From: Thuidium tamariscinum
Taxonomy: Eukaryota > Streptophyta > Bryopsida > Hypnales > Thuidiaceae
NCBI GenBank assembly: GCA_947034885.2
Contig: OX344756.2
Span: forward strand, 23,915,489 to 23,979,488
Length of the DNA stretch: 64,000 nt
Direction: 5' to 3'
The position numbers and the translations under genes were made by a program. The notes beneath the pieces were generated by a model, which did no database searches, had not been told where the DNA came from, and saw only the letters and a list, made by a program, of their open reading frames with translations. This document shows positions 34,408-45,718 of the stretch, piece after piece. The stretch's first letter is position 1. Every line of letters begins with the position of its first letter.

Positions 34408-35527
34408 ACTAGACATTGAAAACAATGTTAAAAAAGAATCATGTTTGTGACGACGCGTGTTACTTGGAACTGCTGTAGCGAGCATTATTGTGAGCAACTT
34501 GGTTTCTTTTTTTATCGGTGCGCCGACTGATAATATGGTACTGCACTTTTTGAAGAATTTTTTTTTTCCTGCACGTTACGGACGTACGGGTCGTGCCGTG
34601 TTGAATTCGAGGAAACCGGCAAGCCAGGAATTGGGCGTCGTACACTATGACGATGAGGGAAGGTACGCCGCCAGTCGAGCAAGCAGGATTGGTTTTCAAG
34701 CACAGCAATGGCGTGCAAACAGTCACGAAATCACGGTCGCTGATTTTCTAAGTCTTTTTTTTTCAGGTGTTGGTAGCGCGACACATTCCGTAGAATGCAA
34801 CCCCAGAATTGCAACCAGGGCAGAGAAAGATTTCGTCCACGTTTGTTCACCCATCCATCTCTCAAAAGTTCAGTTTCCATCAATAATTTTATTCCAAAAG
34901 TGGAAAACTTCATACTTGCATCCACTATCTTCTGTTCCTCGTGTGAAGGTTGAGTGGCCAGCTCCAAAATCAAGTAGGATTTCATTCAAAATTTGCCAGG
35001 AAAAATAGGCCTTGAAGCCACACGAGTGAAACCAAGATTGGGAATCAGATTGATTGTCCCGGAAGCATTCAAGAGGAAAAATTGCCGTTTATCGAGTAAT
35101 CGAATGTGATACAATTCAGTGTATAATCAAAGATGCTGAGAAAATTTACATGTTCCTGAAGCCCATCTACAAGACTCTCTTTCCATTACAAGGCATGAGC
35201 AATCCACCCGAGCGACCGATTCTGGGCTCAAACGACCTAAACCCCAAGTAGTAGACTCTACACATTGCCCACATCGCCTCCCCTCTCGAAGCACAATTCT
35301 TAAACCCTGACACCGTCGAATATGCTTGCGAGGCCAAGATATCGACGTCAATTTTGTGTTTTGCTTGGTGAGACTCAGAGCACCAAAATTGTGACATAAA
35401 ATTGGAAAGCTGCTATAAAAACCAGCATGGAATCGATTTGAGGGTTTAGCCCCCGCCTTTGCAATGCAAAGTGCTACTGCCATGAATTTCGGGCGAGCTG
35501 GCGAAAGTGCCGATTTGTGCCGATTTG
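34408..35527. other. Downstream region of the subtilase gene, no supported gene
   Basis: A plus-strand open frame of 183 codons (34,457-35,008) lies here, but it starts at a non-ATG codon, contains homopolymer runs and a strong acceptor-like tract (tttttttttcag at about 34,755-34,766), and shows no domain. The block right of 35,300 may hold the 3' untranslated part of the minus-strand subtilase gene. Confidence 0.35.
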
Positions 35528-37867
35528 TTAGGACAAGACGACGAAATGCGCGACAATGGGCGTCTGCACGATGTGTACGCCATCGCTCCACACCAGCGTG
35601 GCGAACGAGAGCGTGTCCACCGCCACGCCCGTCACGGTCGTTGTGACGGTAACCGTGAAGCTGAGCTGCTCCCCGGCCGCGGTGAATGCGAGCGTGGAGG
35701 GCGCCACCGCCACCGTAATCCCGGGGGACGGCTCGACCAGCGCTGCGGTGTACGTGCCACCCGTGCTCTCCACATTCGTCAGCGTCCTCGCGAACGTCAC
35801 ATTGGGTGTGGTCACCACCCCGCCCGTGACGTAGTAGAGCGCGTAGAACGAGGGCAAGTTGGTATCTTCCACGCGCAGCGGCGTGAGCGGGCACGGCGGC
35901 GCCAGGGGATCCACCCTCAGTAACATGTCAAGCGAATACCCCACTGCGCACAGGAAATTCAAGTAGTCCGGGGCGCCCATGTCATACACTAGCCCAGGGT
36001 TGATCGCGCGCTCGGGTTGCACGAATCCCGCCCCGAAATGCGTGGGGAACGCTTTCGATCCATTTTCCTCGGTGGTGATCGCCATAGTTGCGCTGTTATC
36101 AGCCGTCGTGGCGGTCGTCATGAGCGCGGATTTGATCATCGCCGGGCTCCACGTCGGGTAAATCGCCTTCACTGCGGCTGCGATCCCCGTGATGTGAGGG
36201 CACGACATGGACGTCCCCGACTTGAATGCGAACTCCGCGTCGCGAATCCCCGCCGCGAGGATGTCCACTCCTGGTGCAAGGATATCAGGCTTCAGCCATT
36301 GCGCATGGTACCGTAACGGCCCGCGGGAGGAAAAAATCGCCACCTCAGGAGCGGGCACCACGCCCAAAACCGACTTAGTGGGCAACAGAGCCGCCACGCC
36401 GGTGCCCGGATTCGCTTGCAAGTACGCCTCGATGACCGCGCGGGCGCGATAGCCCACTTGCGTGAACGGATAAGAAGAAGGCACGTCCAACATGGACAAA
36501 CCCTCGCCCCTCGCTTCCGAATTCGCGAAGATCACACCCGCCGCGCCGGATTCGAAAACGTACCCCAAGTCTGAATAGTCGGGGTTGAATTCACAGAGAA
36601 TGATCTTCCCCAGCACAAGAGACTGGTCGAGCGCGCCCCTTTGACACACACTCGCGTTCCAGATGTAATTCGAGTACAGCGGCGCAGCACCGGCAGCCAG
36701 CAGCGGCTTGGGCCCGTTCGCCATCCCCGTGCCATCAAAATTCGACCTTCCAATCACCACCTGCCCATCCCCCAGCGACACATTCCCCTGATTCTCCCGA
36801 TCCTGCGTCGCCGCCGCGACTGTCATAAACCACGGCGCCACATTCTCCACTGTGAACAGACTCGGCCCATCATTCCCCGCCGACGCCGAAACGAACACAC
36901 CGCGTTTCACCGCGTTGTACGCACTGATCGCCATCACGTCGTCAGAGAATTCCGTCACCTCGGATCCTGGAGTTGCTCGCGCACCAATGCTGAAGGAGAT
37001 CACGTCCACTCCATCGGCTAACGCGGAGTCGTATCCCGCGAGGATATCACTATCCAAGCAGCCGCGACCGTCCCAACAAACTTTGTACACCGCAATCCGC
37101 GCGTTGGGCGCCATTCCGTAGGCCGTTCCGGCAGCCAATCCGGCCGTGGAGCTCGCGTTCCGCACGGCGCGCCCCCCGGCGGTACCCGCGCAGTGGGTGC
37201 CATGACCATCGAAATCTCTTGGAGACAAATACTCCAACGTCTCATTGATCGGCCCCAAATCAGCCACGTTCCCCGCGACGAAGTACTTCGCACCGATCAG
37301 CTTGTTGTTGCATTGCAGCAGCGGATCAAACGCCGTCCCATTCACGCAGCTCCCATTCCAGCGGGCCGGGATGGGTGCCACATCCACGCCACTGAAACTG
37401 AGACGCTCCGGCCAAATTCCCGAATCCAACACCCCAATGATCACATCCTCGCCGCCTTTACTCTTCGGCCACAACTGTGAGGCGTTCTGCGTCAGGCCTA
37501 GAAAATCAGCGGAGCGCGTGGTGGCGGGCTGGCGGACCTTGTCTGGGTAGAGCGCCATCACGCCAGGCAGACGTTTCACATACTCCGCTTGCGCAGTTGT
37601 CAAGCGCGCGGAGAATCCGTCGAGCGCGTGCTCATACACGTGGTGCAGAATGTTCTGCATCACGTGTTGCCCGATCAAGGCCTTGGCGCCGTCGAGGAGG
37701 GCGTTGTAGTGAGCGGCCCTCTCAACCATGTTCGTGTGGGAGGCGTTGCGGCACATGTGAATGATGTAGTTCTTGCTGGAATCCTCCCCATTTGCGACAC
37801 CATTGCCAAAAATTAACAACGAAAACACGAATGGAATCAACAACGAAACACTACTTCTCAGTTCCAT
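35528..37867 (-). CDS. Subtilisin-like serine protease (plant SBT type)
   Basis: The 779-residue product is a secreted serine endopeptidase of family S8A. Residues 1-26 form a signal peptide with a hydrophobic core (LLIPFVFSLLIFGNGVA). The inhibitor I9 propeptide covers about 34-110. The catalytic domain shows the triad D148 (VLDSGIWP), H222 (FDGHGTHCAGT) and S553 (KSGTSMSCPH), with the oxyanion asparagine N332 (SASAGNDGP). A protease-associated insertion lies at about 385-495. The C-terminal 110 residues form the fibronectin-III-like domain (TFARTLTNVES). The length is typical and all key residues are present. The frame runs from an ATG to a TAA without introns. Codons are GC-rich compared with the AT-rich surroundings. 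Substrate is unknown. Confidence 0.95.
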   Translation of the reverse strand: MELRSSVSLLIPFVFSLLIFGNGVANGEDSSKNYIIHMCRNASHTNMVERAAHYNALLDGAKALIGQHVMQNILHHVYEHALDGFSARLTTAQAEYVKRLPGVMALYPDKVRQPATTRSADFLGLTQNASQLWPKSKGGEDVIIGVLDSGIWPERLSFSGVDVAPIPARWNGSCVNGTAFDPLLQCNNKLIGAKYFVAGNVADLGPINETLEYLSPRDFDGHGTHCAGTAGGRAVRNASSTAGLAAGTAYGMAPNARIAVYKVCWDGRGCLDSDILAGYDSALADGVDVISFSIGARATPGSEVTEFSDDVMAISAYNAVKRGVFVSASAGNDGPSLFTVENVAPWFMTVAAATQDRENQGNVSLGDGQVVIGRSNFDGTGMANGPKPLLAAGAAPLYSNYIWNASVCQRGALDQSLVLGKIILCEFNPDYSDLGYVFESGAAGVIFANSEARGEGLSMLDVPSSYPFTQVGYRARAVIEAYLQANPGTGVAALLPTKSVLGVVPAPEVAIFSSRGPLRYHAQWLKPDILAPGVDILAAGIRDAEFAFKSGTSMSCPHITGIAAAVKAIYPTWSPAMIKSALMTTATTADNSATMAITTEENGSKAFPTHFGAGFVQPERAINPGLVYDMGAPDYLNFLCAVGYSLDMLLRVDPLAPPCPLTPLRVEDTNLPSFYALYYVTGGVVTTPNVTFARTLTNVESTGGTYTAALVEPSPGITVAVAPSTLAFTAAGEQLSFTVTVTTTVTGVAVDTLSFATLVWSDGVHIVQTPIVAHFVVLS

Positions 37868-40048
37868 GATCCCTCACGAGTTGCAGCTACTCCCATTCAC
37901 TGCCCACAAACTGCTTGAACTGAATTCCGAACTTCTTCAAAACGATTATTGCGCAATTCCGATAAGGACTCGGAACCGGTCGCAAAAAGTGCGCAAAACC
38001 ATGAGACTGTCACTACGAACTTGCGAGATGAGTCTAACAGCGAAGCCCGCTTGAGGACACTACTTGAGAACAGCAAAGCCCGACTGAGCTCGATTGCCCA
38101 CTCCGAATCCTCAGAACTCAACGTCGCAAAAAATGGCCAAAAAATTTTGAATATAGATTGTGCGCTCCACTCGCCACGAAGCTCGCGCACTCAGCTGCAA
38201 ACTCTCTATCTGCTAGCAAGCTCCCGGGTCCAAGCTAGCCATCCCAACCTGGTACCGACAATTGCTCGAGATCAACCGAAGGCCGCGTTGACATGGCGTT
38301 CGAGACACGGCGCGGGCAAAACCGACCCAAATGTTGGATCGGGTGGTGGTGTTCAGAGTTCACCAGCAAAGTCCACTTGCGTTCCAAAAAACAAAAGTCA
38401 AGCGCGCCTGATCTGCTCCCTCCGACGATCCTTCCTTTGCTAAACCTGATCCCCCCCATTAAGTGCAGAGAATCTATATTCGGCTACAAACAAAATTACC
38501 ACATATCTACACCGTGTACTTTGCCGCGATTATCGTTCCACTAGACTATCTAAAGTCAACGAATCTTTCTCACCAGCGTTTTTCTTTTCTTTTTCTTCTT
38601 GACGCCAATGCTCGTGGACAGCCCATATCCCACCAGCGTTTCACAGTGGTGGTTGTTCTTGCCATGTTCTTCGGATCGTGGTTTTGGGTAAACCCAAAGC
38701 GCGCAGCTCACGCCAACTTATCACTCAAGGAAGCTTCAAGGAAAGTCATGGAATATATCAACAAAGAAAATGGTAAGAAGAAAGAATGGCACTCCAGTAC
38801 AATACTCCGTACGGTATGATGCAGATATGTTGGAGTTTCAAATTTGTCTTAGAAACTTCGAAAAGTCATCTCTCTAGCTTTTCCGGGGTGGGCCTCGCTT
38901 GCTGTCGGTCAATGTAAAAATTTCCGCAGGGGACTTGTCTGTTTCCTTTTTCAATGGAAAAATTGTCCATTTGTTAAAAGAAAATGGTCTAGTAGCTATC
39001 TTACGGGAGAGCACTTCGCCTCAAAGTTTAAGCATTTCCAATTATGGATTGTGGTTAAATTCCATGAGTTTCATCGGTTATTATTATGTACTCCAGGTAT
39101 AATTCGCTTCTCTGAATTTCGGACAATGAGCACGATTTCATTTTTCTTTCTGTTGTGGGCGCCAATTGAACCAGTACATATTCAACTGGGGAAATCATGA
39201 AACAACTAGCGCATGAGTTAGTCGATAGTCGGTACTTGCTTCTCCTCCGTTCCTTGAGCTCACTTCCTCCAGTCAAATATTCTGGAAATTCCGCACCTCC
39301 AATTGCATGTCCTCTACTGTGCTGCACAGTGTCTCCCAGAAATTTTTGCGGGCGTGGTTCAAGGTGGGTGGCAGAGTAGCCGCAAAAACTTCGGTGAGGG
39401 CACCGTACTGTACAGTACAAAAGAATAGAAAAACGAGAAAGTACAACGGGTAGTACACACTCATCTCCCCCAAAGTCCAAGGCTTTTGAATTTCTCAAAC
39501 ACTGGCTCCACCACTCCAGAAACTCACTCTCTCACGTTTGTTTCCTCGATCATATCATCCTGATCATGAAGCACACTGGCTATTGTAGCTACTATGAAGA
39601 TTGGCTACATTTAAGCATGAAAAAAAAAACTCTGCTTTTGATGTCTGGGCTTTCGGAGAAGCGAAGCTAGGGGGAAAGATTTCGCTGTTGTTGTCGTTGG
39701 CACACTTTGAAACTGTATTCGCTGAAGTGACCAAGAAATGATCTCCTTTGGAGAAGTTTGTATTTGGAAACGCACCTGCTGCAAGTCTGCAACTTGGATG
39801 AGAAGACCGAAGCTGGTGATCGACTGATGAGGGAGGTCGAAATTATATTAGCAAGCGGGCGGGATGGCCCGAACTGGGCGGAGCATGTAATGCCAAGGGA
39901 TCCTGTCTGTAAAGCTGACTGCTTGGCGTCCTGGCCCGCTGCATGTGGTCACACGGATCCTAAAAGAAAAAATGAGATGCGAAACTAACTCGGATTCTGA
40001 AAAATCTAGTGGATAAGAAACTAATTCTATCCCACCAGTGATTAACCC
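37868..40048. other. Upstream region of the subtilase gene with unassigned small ORFs
   Basis: The first several hundred bases left of 38,450 probably contain the subtilase promoter and leader. A plus-strand frame (ATG near 38,661; VVVVLAMFFGSWFW, then LKEASRKVMEYINKENG) has a membrane segment and ends at a donor-like gaaaatg/gtaaga. A minus-strand frame (39,473-39,273) begins with a signal-peptide-like segment (YPLYFLVFLFFCTVQYG) followed by LPPTLNHARKNFWETL and a donor-like gag/gtgcgg. Either could be a first exon of a small secreted or membrane protein. I recognise neither family and do not call a gene. Confidence 0.3.
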
Positions 40049-40052
40049 TTAA

Positions 40053-41280
40053 CCCCTAAAGGACTAAGGACCAGCTTCCATGTGAGCCGGGCCGGTAGAA
40101 CTTGCAAGGGAGAGCTACAGTGACAAGTGAGTGATGACACTTCTATGTGAACCCGGTGGGTGGGGAGATGTCGAGTAAGAATAGCACATGTAACGATTCC
40201 CTTGAAGTTCAATCAATCTCCACCAATCCCCTCGTCCACTGATATTGGTGAAGTTGGAACTCCTGCTTCTCCATTCACTGAGGCCGGCAAGAGAATCAGT
40301 AGGAGCTTCTTGTCCTCTTCCTGCTTTCTTACCGGCCCGGCTCACATGGAAGGTGGCCCTAAGAGGACACAGTGTGTCTTCTTCAAAGTTTTCAATGGCA
40401 ATTTTTCGGAAGGGTGAAACAAATCTTCATATTTTGTAAACTAAGATCTTGTAGAAAAAGAAGTTTACATACTTTTGCATTTTCCGATTTTCTCATTTTG
40501 AATGTGAGAAGTAGTTAAAGATTCATTTAGGAAATGTAGTCGAGAATGTAGTCAAGAATGTAGTCTAGTAGGAAAAGGGAGCAAAAATTTTAAAAAATTC
40601 ATGAAAAGAGTAGTACATATGGAAAAAAAAACATTTTCTTATACATTTCTATTCCATAATCCACACAAACAAACAAAATTTGAAAAACAAAAAATCGATT
40701 TTTTGTTTTTAACAATTTTAAAAATAAAAGTTTCAATTTAGTGTAATTAATAATACAAAATGATTAAAATGATTCCAAATTCTTTTGAGATATTCCAAAC
40801 AATATGATAATAACATTGGTTGTTGAATTTCAAAAATTTATCCATATATAAAATTTTAAGAATTTTGTAGGATCCAATTTGCTTAAATTTGACTTTCTAG
40901 TCTTCATGTTTGAAAATGTGTACAAATTTGAGGGAGTTTTTTATTTTTCAGATTTTTTAATATAAAAATACTACATTTGCTTTGGACTACAAATAAATTT
41001 TTCTAGGGGGGTAAAAAATCTTTATTCATCTTCTTATAAAAAAACTTCTCCAAAAAATGCGTTTTTTGCCTATGAAGATGATCATTAAAAATTGTTATAA
41101 TCTAAAGATCTAACAATTAAAATTTTCTACCATTAATTCCATGCATACTAGATATAGTAATCTTTACTTTTTTATGGTTAAAATTAAAATATTTTAATTA
41201 TATCTATGTGCCAAAAAATATCAAAGTGGTAGAATTGATTGAAAACCTCCATTGTCAAAATTGTGTTAGTCCTTTAGGGA
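40053..41280. mobile_element. TTAA element, CCCCTAAAGG family (member D)
   Basis: The 1,228-bp element has TTAA at 40,049-40,052 and 41,281-41,284. The left end CCCCTAAAGGACTAA and the complement of the right end TCCCTAAAGGACTAA match at 14 of 15 positions. It is longer than the other members because a separate 278-bp inverted-repeat element lies just inside its left end. No ORF is present. Confidence 0.75.
40075..40352. mobile_element. 278-bp inverted-repeat element nested in member D
   Basis: The arms at 40,075-40,097 and 40,330-40,352 are perfect 23-bp inverted repeats (cttccatgtgagccgggccg plus gta), very GC-rich in an AT-rich host. Similarity continues imperfectly outwards for about ten more bases on each side. 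No target duplication could be fixed. It is a foldback-type or MITE insertion. Confidence 0.7.
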
Positions 41281-41284
41281 TTAA

Positions 41285-43469
41285 AGGAAAAGGCCATTTT
41301 TATGTCAAAACCACTTATAACTGACAATTGGCTATGTTCGTTCATGAAAATGAAAAAAATCATTAAAAAAAATCTAATTATAGGATCTTGTACTTAACTT
41401 GTTAGAGATTATGTGGTAAAAATTTTATAAAGTTTGACTATATAGATTGAAAGATATGAGCAACCAAAGTTATTTTTTGAAGAAGATGCTAAAACTACCT
41501 AAGAAACAATATTGTTTATACCTTTCTCATTACTAATCCTAATAGAGTCATTCAAAGCTTAAAATTTAGAAAAAATATATATTCTTTCAAGAAAAAAATT
41601 TAAAAACATTAATTTTGTCTTTTTACCAAAAAAAATTTGTTAGAATTAGGAGTCTACCCTTATGCCACAACTGAAAATAAAGACAAGTGTTGAATACTAC
41701 AAAAACAATTGATATTATATTTTTTTGACAAAATATAAATTTACTTTGAATTATTCAAGTGTTCAATCCACAAGAATTTGTAGACCACCTCAAAACCAAC
41801 ATGCAATAGCATCGATAAATGCTCACCTTAGTCTTCTAAAGTAATCATAAATGTGAAAAAAACTTCAAAAGTCACTTTTTACAATGATTTACACTAAAAT
41901 AGTTAGGTGTTTTTAATGAGGTCTTTAATTTCTTTACTAGTATACAATAAGACATTGCTTGTGGCCTAAAAAAATATTATGGAATCATTAAGTGTTTGTC
42001 ATGGGTCATTTGACAACAATGGGTTGTTCTACCTTAAGTCTTATGGACTTAAACAACAAATTCCATCATTTCTATCTTATATAGGAAGTAACCTTTGTAA
42101 AGAACCAACATAATCTATTTCATAAAAAATTCTTAGTTCTCTATATAATAGCAAGGTGATTTGACTTCCTATCCTAGACTATGGTGCACAAGTTTTAACT
42201 CATGACCCCCTCAATTTAGAAAGTATGTCCCATCTAATACAAAATACAATATAGATTGTTACATCTTTCCATATTTGAAGCAACAAGGCATGCAATAAGG
42301 CAATCTCCCTACCATTTGATGTTTTCTAAAAAGAAAAGAGAAAAAGTGAAGAAGGGGCAGAAAAAACAAAATAAAAATGTATTTATGTATTTATGTATGA
42401 ATGAAAAAATGCAAGTTGCTTGACAATTGGGAAAAAGTAAATTGATTGGATATTATATTTGTTGAATCTTCAACTAATAAGAGATTTTAAAGTTGTGCCT
42501 TCTTTATTTCCCTTTTTTTATTTTCATTTTTTAAATTGAAATATGAATATTTGAATACGAGACTTTTCTACTACAAGGCAAAGAAAATCCTTAGTTAGGC
42601 CACTAGGGAGTATATGGAACACCCTAAATTCGCCTTCCAAGAAATTTATTCCAATAATTTTGATAATATTTTAATTAAACAACTCTAAGTGAAATATAGG
42701 TAGTACCCCTAAATTGCCCAAATGTTTGTTTGAAAAGTCTTAAATTGCCTAAGTATAGATGTTCAAGGAAATTTGATTCAACCTCCTAGACCCTAATGCC
42801 CATAAAATAAACTCCAATTTGGAACCAAAATTGCCCAAATGGAGTCCTAAAAACTAATTATAGCACATAAATCATCTACACCTATGAATAAAACTCATAC
42901 GTACCTTTTGATTGAATTCCCTTGAGTCTATAAATTTAATGATAAGGCATATACCACCTCACTTCAAGTAATTAATTTATTAGTTCTTTTTCATCATTGA
43001 TACTTTTCAACATTAATCTTTATCCAATTTGGGCAATGCTTCCACCTTTATTCTAACACCCTAAAAGAAACTCAAGATTCATGCATTCCTAGATACAATC
43101 CAAAACACCCATGGTACCTCTCATTCGGTAGACAACATTCACCAATCTATGAATTTCCATCTACAAACCATTATAAATGAAATCATATAGCGTCCCCCAA
43201 ATCAAGAATCTTATAAAAGGTGCAATGAAGGTTGCAATTTGAAACAAGTAGGGAGCTAAAAAAAAGTAGAATCTTGGATTTTATAGTAGACCACTTGTCA
43301 CTAAAAAGGTCATTGTTGCCTCAATTTTGCTCCAAATGGGATAAGACTAAATTTTTGGGAAAGCTAAGTTTGACGTCCACCATCTCACCACATTTCAATT
43401 TTATTGCATTAAATCATAACCCTTCAAAGGCACATATCTAAATTCTTTGAGGCAACAAAATCCTTTACC
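41285..43469. other. Gene-free AT-rich stretch
   Basis: A block at about 41,380-41,460 (ggatcttgtac, then atatagattgaaagatatg) resembles the interior of the CCCCTAAAGG family, so a decayed member probably starts just after 41,284. Its right end cannot be placed. Bases 43,308-43,440 resemble the flank repeated at 43,485 and 45,640. No gene is supported. Confidence 0.4.
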
Positions 43470-43770
43470 ATAAAAACAATTGTCATTGCCTTGTCCGTGC
43501 TCCAAATGGATTGAGTCTAGTCTATATAGAAATTGAGCTTGAGAATACAACCTCTCCTCAAAAATTAGCTCAATTTAACCTCCAAAGGTTTTGACTATGT
43601 TTTCACCAAATGCATTCTAAAAATGCCATCTTTAGTACAAATACCAACTCTTAGAAAAAATAATAATTTTAGACACATGCAACTATAGAATTTTGTTGAA
43701 GTTAGTCCAAATAGATGTAGAAATTTTCTTAGACATTCCTATCATTAGATGAAATCTAAGGCCTCGAAAG

Positions 43771-43800
43771 GGCCGTTTTGGGATTGATCCCAAAACGGTC
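43771..43800. repeat. Hairpin with 13-bp arms
   Basis: The left arm ggccgttttgggat faces its complement atcccaaaacggtc with one mismatch and a two-base loop. It is a strong stem in AT-rich DNA and lies in the part of element E that has no counterpart in its relatives. Confidence 0.75.
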
Positions 43801-44461
43801 AATTGTTGTTGGGCTAGCATTTAAAAAAAATTTATGGGGTCGTGAAATGAAAATAGAAGTCCAAAAAAATTTCAAAAATAAAATAAAATGACATGGCATT
43901 GCCCTAGCTACATCAAATTCTTGCAATTATGTACTTCACTGCGTTCCCAAATTTTGGGAACTTGCACTCTTTTAAACCCCCTCAAATCTCTTCTAATGTG
44001 TGTAGATCTAATATTAGAATTTGAATTGACAAAAATTATATATATACACCTTAAAAAAACTAGGCAATTATACTTGAAATGGTCATATTTATGTGAAAAA
44101 ATGTCTAAAATGGTGGTTATTCTTTGGATTTGTTCTTAAAATCAAGTTGAATATATCCTTGAAAACTTTCAAATCATTTTGAATTTGCATAATGTTCATA
44201 TAGGATAAAATAGTAAGTAAAAAGAAGTAGAAAATCATTCAAAATACTAAATTGTAAACAATTTATTTATAGAATTGAAAAATGCTAATCCCAATGGTAG
44301 TAATGCTATAAGAAACCACCTACACCTTATTTTATTTTATATTATTTTAAATATTAAAAATAAAATAAAATAAAGAACTTAAAAGTTTATTTTGAACTAG
44401 AAATTTTATAATTAACTGCAAACTATCTACAAACCAAAACTCATAATTTTCATTTCATTAA

Positions 44462-45217
44462 GGGTGATTGCAAGAAACACTTCATGTTTTGGTCCAGAAA
44501 CGTAGTTTTTGGCACCAAGATTGGTTGTACTACACAATATTAGTAGTACCATGTGTCAATAGCGCGCCTGTAAATCTAAGTCGTTGATTCACAACACCTA
44601 TAGATCTAGATTGTAAATTTAATACTATGCATTATTAAAGACTACTACAAAATACTACAAGAATCCTTGGGAGTATAAAATAACAAAAAAGTTGTCTAAG
44701 AAAATTTTAATTTTTAGAAATTAAAAAAAATTATTTAAAAGAAATCCATTTTTATAGACAAGATTGCCTTCACATTACGATAAAGAATACTTCTAGGAAA
44801 AGTTTCTGTGTTCATAGACTTTGTGCAAAAAAAGGTTACTTTGACCCCATGTGGCATGTGCACAACAAACATGTTACTATTTTCATAAAAACTCATTTTC
44901 AATCCTTGTAATGTTAGTAGACCTCCAACTTGTCGAATTTGTGGCTTCAAATTCAAATTTTTGGATAAAAAATAGGACTACCTCCACCTCCATCCCACCT
45001 TGAACGGCTAACGTAGACGCCCAATCATGGGCAAGTTAAAATAGTAAACTAATTTTTTTTAAACTTAAAAAAATTTCAACATCTAAAACTTTTGCATATA
45101 CCTGTATTCCAGATTTCAAGCCCAAAAGAAAAAATATGAAAAAGTTATGAGCAAAAAACTACCTATTAAAGGTCAAGGAGACAAAAAAAAAGACAAGCAT
45201 GTATCTTGCAATCACCC
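44462..45217. mobile_element. 756-bp MITE nested in element E, GCAAGAAACAC family
   Basis: The ends GGGTGATTGCAAGA match perfectly as inverted repeats over 14 bases, and the flanks are TTAA on both sides. The uninterrupted sister F reads tttaattaatcaaaatgg at this point, so the filled site gained exactly one TTAA (or TA/TTA) copy. The ends match the 1.4-kb element at 30,628-32,019. A 73-codon ORF inside has no recognisable content. Confidence 0.8.
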
Positions 45218-45718
45218 TTAATCAAAATGAAATGATTCAAATACTTACATGTACATATTAATTCAATAAAACAATTTCAAATTTTCATTTTTCAAAGAAA
45301 TGTTTTTTGAAGAGTTTTTTAGCTCCAGAAGCTACTCATTAAGCAATGAAAAGCACTTGTCATAAAATCATTTTTTAACCATAAAGTCAAAAAATAAATA
45401 AATTGTTAAGAGTTAAATTTACTCCTTGGGCACACGTTGTGTGAAAATTGCAAAAAAACAAAACAAAAACTCAATCTATAGTGAATTGTTCAAAATTGTC
45501 ATATGTAGTACCAAAATAAATGAAGTTTAAAGGGCTTTAGGAGTTAACTTGTCATTATTCCAATTTTGCTTGCTAAAGTTAGTAGTTCATCTATTTGAAG
45601 GCTGTTACAAACCTTCCTCCACAAAAACATCCACCATTGCCTTGTCCTTACTTTGAAGTGGACAATCTAGGTCTCTATAGAAAGTACAAGTGAGAATGTA
45701 AATCCTTCCAAATATTAA

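Larger units (their letters stand above)
43579..45543 (+). mobile_element. TTAA element, CCCCTAAAGG family (member E, with insertions)
   Basis: TTAA lies at 43,575-43,578 and 45,544-45,547. The left end is CCTCCAAAGG and the complement of the right end is CTCCTAAAGCCC. The interior aligns with members C2 and F. The extra length (1,965 bp) comes from the nested 756-bp MITE at 44,462 and from additional sequence around 43,760-44,000, which contains a strong hairpin. Confidence 0.65.

Noticed and set aside
34457-35008. 183-codon plus-strand ORF as a gene
   Set aside because: It lacks an ATG at its start, spans polyT runs and an acceptor-like tract, and shows no recognisable domain.
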